64,000 bases of DNA from CAYFIW01 sp964343265 (lineage in GTDB: Bacteria > Chloroflexota > Dehalococcoidia > Lucifugimonadales > UBA826): the NCBI GenBank assembly GCA_964343265.1, contig CAYFIW010000002.1:26301-90300 (forward strand), written 5' to 3'. The notes beneath the pieces were generated by a model. That model saw only the letters and a list, made by a program, of their open reading frames with translations. It searched no databases and was not told the DNA's origin. A program made the position numbers and the translations under genes. Shown here piece after piece: positions 57,572 to 64,000 of the stretch (the first letter of the stretch is position 1; every line of letters starts with the position of its first letter).

Positions 57572-57937
57572 TTGACAAGGATAAAAGGCGGGGTAACTCG
57601 ACGCCGCAGACACAAAAAAATTCTCGGTATGACCAAAGGTCACCAAGGCGTGAGACATAGGTTATATAGACGAGCTCATGAGTCTATGATTCATGCTGGT
57701 CAATACGCCTACGATCATAGAAAACAGAAAAAAGGTGATATGAGAAGGCTTTGGAATATTAGGATCAATGCTGCAGCAAGAGCTAACGGCATAAAATATA
57801 GCCAACTTATACACGGACTTAACTTAGCCGGTGTAGAAATCAATAGAAAGATGCTCGCTGAATTGGCTGTTAGTGACGTTGATGCGTTTTCTGCGATTGT
57901 CGCTGAAGCTCAGACGGCTCTTGAATCCGCTGCCTAA
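57572..57937 (+). CDS. rplT: 50S ribosomal protein L20
   Basis: A 121-residue L20 with the long basic N-terminal helix (TRIKGGVTRRRRHKKILGMTKGHQG) and the globular end (RRLWNIRINAAARANGIKYSQLIHGL). TTG start with AGGAGA 7 nt upstream. In several bacteria L20 represses this operon through leader RNA; the short infC leader here leaves room for only a small structure. Confidence 0.97.
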   Translation: MTRIKGGVTRRRRHKKILGMTKGHQGVRHRLYRRAHESMIHAGQYAYDHRKQKKGDMRRLWNIRINAAARANGIKYSQLIHGLNLAGVEINRKMLAELAVSDVDAFSAIVAEAQTALESAA

Positions 57938-57977
57938 TAAATTTTCCCAGATTATATTACAAACCCTACTTGGAGGC

Positions 57978-58586
57978 TTACCGGTTATTTACCGTGTTAA
58001 TGTCTCTAGCCAGGGCTTCTGATGATATTGGGCTTGTGTGAACCACCCTAGGTATCCCAGAGCTGTCTATTATGTAAACAGGGGAAGTGTGTATAACTTG
58101 GTATCTTTCCTGAAACAATGATTTTATTGACTGCTGATTGTTGCCAGTCTCTCCTTTCTGTGGGTTAACAAAATATACGTCCCAAATCAGTTTTAGATCA
58201 GATTCTTCTCCTGAAAGGTATACCCAATTATCGGGCAGTTCCCATTTGTTGATATACGAAATTCTAGAGTTCATACTATCTCTATTAGGATCAACAGAAA
58301 TGATATGTACGTCAATTTTTGAGGGTTCTTTTACATTTTTGAGAGCCTTTTTGATCTTTGAGGTAACTATGGGGCAGACGTCTGTGCAATTTGTGAACAT
58401 AAATGTTAGAACAGTGGTATTGCCAGTTCTGCTTGAGATATTCTGGCCTAGGTGGTCACTGAGAACGTATTCGTGTCCTAGGTGATTAGATAATTTTGTC
58501 CCCATTAGTGCATTATTGGCATCGTTCATAGAACAACCAACTAGGGAAATTATAGAAAATATAGCAACAACAATTGGATAGTACAA
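57978..58586 (-). CDS. SCO1/SenC copper chaperone lipoprotein
   Basis: Delivers copper to the CuA site of cytochrome oxidase. A signal peptide ends at Cys18 (SLVGC), giving a lipoprotein anchored outside. The thioredoxin-like core has the copper ligands Cys67 and Cys71 (FTNCTDVCPIVT) and His166 (QVIHTSPVYII). Length 202 residues. It is the last gene of the minus-strand oxidase cluster and is convergent with rplT; no clear terminator lies in the 40 nt between them. Confidence 0.92.
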   Translation of the reverse strand: MYYPIVVAIFSIISLVGCSMNDANNALMGTKLSNHLGHEYVLSDHLGQNISSRTGNTTVLTFMFTNCTDVCPIVTSKIKKALKNVKEPSKIDVHIISVDPNRDSMNSRISYINKWELPDNWVYLSGEESDLKLIWDVYFVNPQKGETGNNQQSIKSLFQERYQVIHTSPVYIIDSSGIPRVVHTSPISSEALARDINTVNNR

Positions 58587-58642
58587 ACTGTATCGGGGGA
58601 ACCTAGGGTTATAGCCTTTTGTCAGTTCTATAATACTGTACT

Positions 58643-58849
58643 CTAGTTTTTTTCGGAGTTACGTTCCAAAAGATATGCGATTACTGGAGTTAAAATTAAT
58701 AAAGCCATACCTATAATTATGACCCCTCCAGTGCTTAATGACGTGTTGTGGTGAACTTGGTAAAAAACGTACCCAAGTACTATCGCAAAGGCTGCTATAA
58801 ACGCTAGCGATACAACCGGGACAATTATAGACAGAGCTACCTTATTCAT
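58643..58849 (-). CDS. Small two-helix membrane protein of the oxidase cluster
   Basis: A 68-residue protein with two hydrophobic segments (about 5-28 and 38-58) joined by a short polar loop (QVHHNTSLSTGG). I do not recognise a family. AGGAGA 5 nt before the ATG at 58849 fixes the start. It lies between ctaG and the SCO gene, all on one strand, so it may be a small oxidase or assembly subunit. Confidence 0.7.
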   Translation of the reverse strand: MNKVALSIIVPVVSLAFIAAFAIVLGYVFYQVHHNTSLSTGGVIIIGMALLILTPVIAYLLERNSEKN

Positions 58850-58920
58850 GTGTTCTCCTAATATGTGACCGAGAAAAGATTCAGCTACCACATTTTAATA
58901 AATTGCACATCACGTTTCAA

Positions 58921-59718
58921 TTATAAAGCTGTTTCGTCTTTTGAACCTTCATTGAACCATTTAAAGAATGTAATTATTATTAATATTAGGAATAGGAATC
59001 CACTTCCCACTTTCATTATTATGCCACCGATTTGCTGGTCCCAAAGTGGACTGATATTCCAAATTCTTGGAGCTTCTATGTAGTGCGAATATATTGGTTC
59101 TTGTGAAAAAGTGATTATCCCAAAAACTATGATTTGCGCTAATGACATTACGAATAAATATATTAATTGTATGGGATAGGAAAGTCTCGGTAGTTCAGGA
59201 ACTTTACTCGTTAAAGGCCACCACATAATGAAAGCAGCAAGCATAAATAGGATATGTTCTCCTACATGTATTGAATGAAAAGTGACAGATAAATTGTAGA
59301 GGACGGGAAGATGCCAAATAGAAAATACTAGGTTGAATATCACAATAGCTGCTATCGGATGAAAGATTGGTTTGAATAGCCTGAGCACTGTTCGGTTCTT
59401 TAGCAGAGGACTAATGAGCCAAGCTGGTGTTCCCAATATGATTAGAGGAGGAGATACTAAAGTAAGTAAGACATGCTGAAGCATATGCGCGCTAAATAGG
59501 TACTGATCGCTTAATATATGGAGGGGTGACAATAGACATAAAAATATGACTAATATTCCAGTGGTGAAGAGAGTTGTCTGACCTGGATCAATACTTGGTG
59601 AAAGATTATATTTTTTTCTAATTGGTCCGATGCCAATGAAATAAATCGCAAGAAAAGCTGTTAGGCCTATTAAGGCATCTGGGTGACCGTGCCAGTGAAG
59701 CCAGATAGACTCACTCAT
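58921..59718 (-). CDS. ctaG: Cytochrome c oxidase assembly factor, caa3-type CtaG
   Basis: A 265-residue membrane protein with about seven hydrophobic segments. It begins WLHWHGHPDALIGL and has SAHMLQHVLLTLVSPPLIILG and HILFMLAAFIMWWPLTSKVPELPRL, typical of the CtaG/DUF1404 family of Gram-positive-type oxidases. The conserved His residues may take part in copper insertion. It follows coxD by 57 nt on the same strand. Confidence 0.88.
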   Translation of the reverse strand: MSESIWLHWHGHPDALIGLTAFLAIYFIGIGPIRKKYNLSPSIDPGQTTLFTTGILVIFLCLLSPLHILSDQYLFSAHMLQHVLLTLVSPPLIILGTPAWLISPLLKNRTVLRLFKPIFHPIAAIVIFNLVFSIWHLPVLYNLSVTFHSIHVGEHILFMLAAFIMWWPLTSKVPELPRLSYPIQLIYLFVMSLAQIIVFGIITFSQEPIYSHYIEAPRIWNISPLWDQQIGGIIMKVGSGFLFLILIIITFFKWFNEGSKDETAL

Positions 59719-59775
59719 ATAATGATCAACCTACCATACCTGTAGTCATATGAGACTTTGGTAAATATGGTCAGT

Positions 59776-60087
59776 TTATATTAGAGCTTGAAATAGGAAC
59801 ATTAGTGCAAATATGACTGCAGTAGCTAAGATGAATCCGCCATAAAACATATAGCTAAACAGTTTGTGGTCGAATTTCAAATGCATATAGTACATGGCAA
59901 CTAATAAAAATTTCCCTGCTGAAAGGACAAATAATACAGGGATTATCCAATGACCAAGCCATTCTAGGTAGAATATACCCACTTCAATTGCCGTAACAAC
60001 CGAAAGTATCATCGCTATTCTGAAGTATAGACCCGCGGTTGGATGACCTTCGTCGTGACTTTCTACCACAGTTGTATCTTGACTCAT
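59776..60087 (-). CDS. Cytochrome c oxidase subunit IV
   Basis: A 103-residue protein with three hydrophobic segments, matching the small prokaryotic subunit IV (YLEWLGHWIIPVLFVLSAGKFLLVAMYYMHLKFD is the family core). GGAGA lies before the ATG at 60087, so the longer frame running into coxC is a shadow. It sits between coxC and ctaG. Confidence 0.88.
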   Translation of the reverse strand: MSQDTTVVESHDEGHPTAGLYFRIAMILSVVTAIEVGIFYLEWLGHWIIPVLFVLSAGKFLLVAMYYMHLKFDHKLFSYMFYGGFILATAVIFALMFLFQALI

Positions 60088-60104
60088 TTGATCTCCATTT
60101 TCTA

Positions 60105-60869
60105 TTAGTATCCTGGGAATACCCCGAACAGATAGACTACAGTGAATATTACTATCCAAACTACGTCTACAAAGTGCCAATAAAGTGCTGCTAAATCTAG
60201 GTCCAAGTTTTTCTCAGGAGTGACAATTCCTCGCTTGAATGATAAGAAAAATATAGACAAAAGCCACACCACTCCCAAAGTGACGTGAGCACCATGGAAG
60301 CCAGTAAGTGTAAAGAAAGTGGTGCCAAACAAGTTTGTCTGAGGCTTGAGGCCGTATTTTTCATCTACATGGTGATCGGTTTTAACAAGACCGCTTTCAT
60401 CAATACATTCCTTATTGAAAAAGTGTTCATCACCAGGTTTTACGTGCTTGCCCTGAGCTATATCTTCGCCAATTTCAGAGCATTCGAAATGCACATGGTA
60501 GTTTGCAAAACTGGCGAATTCATATACTTGGAACCCTATAAAAGTTGAACCCATTATTGCAGTAGATACCATCCAAATACGAAAACCCTTTATGTTGCCA
60601 CGGGTTAGTGCAGCATAGGCCAAAACCATGCTCATGCTACTGATTAGAAGTACGAACGTGCTGACGGATGTTACTGGTATATCGAAAACGTCCATTGGTA
60701 AAGGCCCCGATAGACTTTTACCTTTGTATACCAAGTATGTTGCTATTAATGACCCGAAAAACATGCAGTCAGATCCCAGGAATGCCCACATGAGCATTTT
60801 TCTGTGATTTAGGCCAGTGTATGTTTCTTCGTGTTCGCCATGTACAGGCGCTGTATGTTCTTGTGCCAA
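60105..60869 (-). CDS. coxC: Cytochrome c oxidase subunit III
   Basis: A 254-residue subunit III of the five-helix type found in Gram-positive and related bacteria: RKMLMWAFLGSDCMFFGSLIATYL, SSMSMVLAYAAL, FTLTGFHGAHVTLGVVWLL and YWHFVDVVWIVIFTVVYL. A hydrophilic insert of about 50 residues (about 128-178, with two Cys and several His) lies between the third helix and the GFHGAHV helix and is longer than usual. TTG start, 15 nt after coxA. Confidence 0.93.
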   Translation of the reverse strand: MAQEHTAPVHGEHEETYTGLNHRKMLMWAFLGSDCMFFGSLIATYLVYKGKSLSGPLPMDVFDIPVTSVSTFVLLISSMSMVLAYAALTRGNIKGFRIWMVSTAIMGSTFIGFQVYEFASFANYHVHFECSEIGEDIAQGKHVKPGDEHFFNKECIDESGLVKTDHHVDEKYGLKPQTNLFGTTFFTLTGFHGAHVTLGVVWLLSIFFLSFKRGIVTPEKNLDLDLAALYWHFVDVVWIVIFTVVYLFGVFPGY

Positions 60870-60884
60870 ACTATTTAGCCTCTC

Positions 60885-62744
60885 TTAGTGTCCACTATCT
60901 TCATCTGGGTCATTCACAGGTTCAAGAGACCACGCGTAGACCCCTACAAAACCGATGAACGTGCCGATTATTGCCAACGCCCAAGGAACGATCAAATCAT
61001 TGAATACGACCCCATATGCGGCGATAAAAACGCCCAAAGATACTACGAGTGGCCAATACGAGGGTTGAGGAAGATGGATTCCGTGACCATCTTCTTCTCC
61101 GGAGCCGCCTGAGGCAGGAACTTCCCTATGAGGATCACCTTGCTTTGTTGCCCACCAGTCATCTAATGATCTTACAACAGGTATCTCTTTGAAATTGTAT
61201 TCTGGGGGAGGTGAGGGTATGGACCATTCAAGTGTCCGTGCATCCCATGGATCTCCTGGTGCAGGCTCTCCGTTTCTCCAACTGTTTACCATGTTGTAGA
61301 TAAAGATAAGGAATCCGGCGATCAGTATAAATACCCCGAATGTGGATACCCCATTCCACAGTTCCCATCCCATTCCATCTACGTAGGTGTATATCCTGCG
61401 TGGCATACCGTCGAGCCCAACAAAATGCATAGGGAAGAAAGACAGGTTTTGCCCGATCATCATCAACCAGAAATGTATCTGACCTTGTTTCTCATTGAAC
61501 ATCTTTCCAGAGAACTTAGGGAACCAAAAATAAACTCCGGACATCAGAGCCATGATGGCTCCTCCGAACAACACATAATGAATATGTGCAGGTATGAAAT
61601 ACGTGTCCTGTTGTTGTGCGTCTGAAGCGGAAACTGCGTGCATTACACCACTGATTCCACCGATCAAAAACATTGCTATAAATCCCAATGAGAAAACCAT
61701 GGGAGTATTTAGTCTCAACGAACCTCCCCATACTGTCCCCATCCAGTTAAAAACCTTAATCCCGGTAGGTACGGCTATAAGCATAGTCGTTATTGTAAAT
61801 ACAGCGTTTGCAACAGGGCCAAGTCCCACTGTAAACATATGATGGCTCCAAACCATCCATCCCATGAAGGCAATTATAGCTCCGGCAAGCACAACAGTCG
61901 TATAACCGAATAGAGGCTTTTTTGAAAATACAGGTATAACTTCTGACACTATACCCATCGCAGGTAGGATCAATATGTATACCTCAGGATGGCCAAAAAC
62001 CCAAAAAAGATGCTGCCAAAGAACTACGCTTCCACCTTGAGCTACATTGAAAAAGTTAAAGGCGAAATATCTGTCAAATGTTAGTTCTATAAGGGCGACC
62101 GTAATTACTGGAAACGCAAGTACCAATAATATTGCTGTCAGAAAGCTCATCCACGTAAATAAAGGCATCCTCATCATGGTCATGCCTGGTGCTCTCATAT
62201 TTATGATTGTCACTATAAAGTTGAACGCGGCTGCTAGAGAGGCTATTCCCAGTACCTGCAAGCTAATAATCCAAAAATCAATTCCTTTGCCTGGATTTTG
62301 GTCAATTGAAGTTAAAGGAGCGTATCCGAACCATCCGGCGTCAGTTGCTCCTCCTATCCAACTAAGTTTGAGCATTATTGCTCCTGCTAAAAATGTCCAG
62401 TAGCTAAAGGCGTTAAGACGAGGAAACGCGACATCACGTGCCCCTATCTGAAGAGGAATCAGGAAGTTGAAGAATGCTGCCCCCATGGGCATTATGGCGA
62501 GGAATATCATCGTTGTACCGTGCATAGTAAACAGTTGGTTGTAAACTGCTGCACTGACTATATCCAGCTCAGGGCCGCTGAGTTGGATTCTCATTAAAGT
62601 CGCTTCTATCCCACCGGTTATGAAAAGAATAAAAGCCGTGACACCGTATAGTATCCCGATCTTTTTGTGATCTATTGTAGTTATCCAGTTCCATATTCCT
62701 GTCGGATGGACCGGTCTGGGTATCGCTAACGGGAATGTACTCAC
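60885..62744 (-). CDS. coxA: Cytochrome c oxidase subunit I
   Basis: The heme-copper catalytic subunit, 619 residues. Low-spin heme ligand His75 (TMHGTTM), CuB ligand His252 with cross-linked Tyr256 (FGHPEVYILIL), and His301/His302 (SHHMFTVG) are present; ALMSGVYFWFPK and the second heme His region follow. The last 90 residues contain an extra hydrophilic stretch and two more helices (WPLVVSLGVFIAAYGVVF), a common extension in such oxidases. It starts 55 nt after the coxB stop. Confidence 0.96.
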   Translation of the reverse strand: MSTFPLAIPRPVHPTGIWNWITTIDHKKIGILYGVTAFILFITGGIEATLMRIQLSGPELDIVSAAVYNQLFTMHGTTMIFLAIMPMGAAFFNFLIPLQIGARDVAFPRLNAFSYWTFLAGAIMLKLSWIGGATDAGWFGYAPLTSIDQNPGKGIDFWIISLQVLGIASLAAAFNFIVTIINMRAPGMTMMRMPLFTWMSFLTAILLVLAFPVITVALIELTFDRYFAFNFFNVAQGGSVVLWQHLFWVFGHPEVYILILPAMGIVSEVIPVFSKKPLFGYTTVVLAGAIIAFMGWMVWSHHMFTVGLGPVANAVFTITTMLIAVPTGIKVFNWMGTVWGGSLRLNTPMVFSLGFIAMFLIGGISGVMHAVSASDAQQQDTYFIPAHIHYVLFGGAIMALMSGVYFWFPKFSGKMFNEKQGQIHFWLMMIGQNLSFFPMHFVGLDGMPRRIYTYVDGMGWELWNGVSTFGVFILIAGFLIFIYNMVNSWRNGEPAPGDPWDARTLEWSIPSPPPEYNFKEIPVVRSLDDWWATKQGDPHREVPASGGSGEEDGHGIHLPQPSYWPLVVSLGVFIAAYGVVFNDLIVPWALAIIGTFIGFVGVYAWSLEPVNDPDEDSGH

Positions 62745-62799
62745 TTATGCGCCTCGCTTTTCAAAGACGGTGACTTCTTTTCTAGAATGTCTAAATTGT

Positions 62800-63915
62800 T
62801 CATTTAAGTGTTGTTAGATATGAAACCAGAGCAGATAGTTGTTTCTCTGTTAAAGTTCTATCGGGGTCGGTATAAACAGCAGCCTGTGCGGACATGATAT
62901 TTCCCTGTTTTATAGCTTCTGGGTTTTCTATCCATTTCCTCAAATTCTCTTGTAGGTAACCATCATTTACTGGCCCACCATGGCCATCGGTATTATCCAA
63001 CATTCCTGCTCCCAGATCTCTTCTCGAAGCTACATGAGCCAGGTTCGGACCTACTCTTCCTTTGGATCCTTTTTTAACCACTGTTTTTAAGGCATGGCAA
63101 CCGCTGCATCCGGCACTTTTAAAAGTTTCGGATCCTTCTTCCGCAAGTGGATCAGTGGACACCAAGGCTGGTTTAGATTGTTCCAAAAGCCATTTGTCGA
63201 AATCTGATTTTTCTACTGCTATCACTTTAAACTTCATATTGGCATGAGAAGTACCACAGTATTCTGCACACTGACCATAGTATTCTCCGGGTTCGTCCGC
63301 TTGAAACCACATGTAGTTTCCTTCAGACGGCACCATATCCACTTTACCTGCTAATTTCGGTACCCAAAAGCTGTGTATCACGTCTACGGATTCGAGATTA
63401 ATCTTCACGGGTTCATTTATGGGAATGTACACTTCATTTGCGGTTACAATTTCCTCATCTGGATTAGCTGGATTAGGGTATCTAAATTCGAACCACCATT
63501 GATGTCCAATTGCCTCAAGGGTGTACTCATCTTTTGCTGTGTCAGGAGCATTACTAGCATAGAATAGAACCTGTATGGTTGGCACCATTATTATTGCAAG
63601 CAATATTATAGGTATTACCGTCCATGTTATTTCCAACTTAGTATTTCCATGCGTCTGATGGGGTATTTCATCTTCATCTTTCATGCGATATTTGAATATC
63701 GAATAGATTAACGCGGCCTCAACCAAGACAAACACGATCATCCCACCTGCCAATATCCACCAGAATATTGTTAATTGATCATTGGCAACAGGACCCCTAG
63801 GGTCAAATGTCGATTGGTTATTATCAGGATTGATAATGACGCAGCCTGCAAAAAGGGCGGTCATAGCTAACGCCGTTAGAAGAGAGGTTATCTTACTATG
63901 TAGGGAAGATTTCAT
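62800..63915 (-). CDS. coxB: Cytochrome c oxidase subunit II with fused cytochrome c
   Basis: A 371-residue lipoprotein: signal peptide ending at Cys25 (LFAGC), two membrane helices, then the CuA cupredoxin domain with His181, Cys216, Cys220, His224 and Met227 (GQCAEYCGTSHANMKF). A C-terminal heme c domain follows (Cys270, Cys273, His274 in CSGCH). This is the caa3 arrangement. The frame is open from a TTG at 63957, but the ATG at 63915 gives a standard lipoprotein signal. It is the first gene of the oxidase run seen here. Confidence 0.95.
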   Translation of the reverse strand: MKSSLHSKITSLLTALAMTALFAGCVIINPDNNQSTFDPRGPVANDQLTIFWWILAGGMIVFVLVEAALIYSIFKYRMKDEDEIPHQTHGNTKLEITWTVIPIILLAIIMVPTIQVLFYASNAPDTAKDEYTLEAIGHQWWFEFRYPNPANPDEEIVTANEVYIPINEPVKINLESVDVIHSFWVPKLAGKVDMVPSEGNYMWFQADEPGEYYGQCAEYCGTSHANMKFKVIAVEKSDFDKWLLEQSKPALVSTDPLAEEGSETFKSAGCSGCHALKTVVKKGSKGRVGPNLAHVASRRDLGAGMLDNTDGHGGPVNDGYLQENLRKWIENPEAIKQGNIMSAQAAVYTDPDRTLTEKQLSALVSYLTTLK

Positions 63916-63960
63916 TAATTGTGCTTCCGAGTCCACTTCAATTACATTTATACTCAATCA

Positions 63961-63990
63961 CAAGGGAAAAATCTATCAAATTTCCCCTTG
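63961..63990 (-). promoter_or_regulatory. Inverted repeat upstream of the oxidase operon
   Basis: CAAGGGAAA pairs with TTTCCCCTTG except for one bulged C, around an 11-nt loop, 46 nt before the coxB ATG. It may be an operator or a leader hairpin; the window ends 10 nt later, so the promoter cannot be assessed. Confidence 0.35.
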
Positions 63991-64000
63991 CTGAGTCAAG

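Noticed and set aside
61425..61842. Open frames opposite coxA and other long genes
   Set aside because: They lie antisense to strongly conserved proteins, lack ribosome binding sites and show no family features.

Overview
The window is a gene-dense, AT-rich piece of a bacterial chromosome. It reads as mostly housekeeping core genome: translation, amino-acid and cofactor biosynthesis, and respiration. There is no rRNA, CRISPR array, insertion sequence or prophage in it. Gene content suggests an uncultured marine Chloroflexota of the SAR202/Dehalococcoidia kind. This is an inference from the aa3-type oxidase with a cytochrome-c-fused subunit II, the DUF35 and thiolase-like pair, the 4Fe-4S reductase related to reductive dehalogenases, a HerA-NurA cassette, and frequent TTG/GTG starts. 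No marker in the window proves the taxonomy.

Layout. 1-1809: end of a trp operon (trpD partial, trpC, trpF). 1877-3230: VOC protein, HIT protein and a YqeK-like HD hydrolase. 3240-7019 (minus): phosphodiesterase, coaBC, coaX and a NYN-LOTUS protein. 7285-9800: MoeB/ThiF-like enzyme, a J-domain protein and PduO. 9817-13263: hisH-hisA-methyltransferase-hisF-hisIE. 13271-19937 (minus): nusA-infB-rbfA-truB, then rplU-rpmA-rpmE with their own promoter, then a DUF1385 gene. 20205-22769: modABC. 22793-24930: amidohydrolase and a NUDIX protein. 25057-28626: rpmH-rnpA-yidD-propeller lipoprotein-yidC-jag. 28683-32271: PfkB kinase, AI-2E family permease and two crotonases. 32281-32354: tRNA-Gln. 32485-36090: MoxR, DUF58 and a DUF4129-like protein. 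36096-40231: crcB, trxB, thrC, a NifU-like protein and a thiolase. 40449-46275: selB and a four-gene HerA-NurA cassette. 46276-49355: minimal zincin, thiolase-like/DUF35 pair, DUF971 and hpt. 49765-53709: DUF1998 helicase, 4Fe-4S reductase and a selenoprotein. 54005-57937: TauE permease, thrS and infC-rpmI-rplT. 57978-63915 (minus): cytochrome c oxidase operon with its assembly factors.

The clearest hidden item is a SelW/Rdx-like selenoprotein at 53443-53709. Its C-x-x-U motif is encoded by an in-frame TGA, and a bacterial SECIS-like hairpin follows directly. A standard gene call starts downstream of the TGA and loses the active site. SelB, the dedicated elongation factor, is encoded 11 kb upstream in the same window. 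Other points worth a second look are the NurA/HAS-barrel/HerA cassette, an out-of-frame yidC/jag overlap of about 104 nt, an infC gene that appears to start at AUA, a thiolase-like protein without catalytic cysteines paired with DUF35, and a soluble 4Fe-4S reductase directly behind a helicase gene.

Everything here comes from reading the sequence by eye. Family assignments rest on recognised motifs, not on searches. Starts were moved from the longest open frame where a ribosome binding site or family length argued for it.
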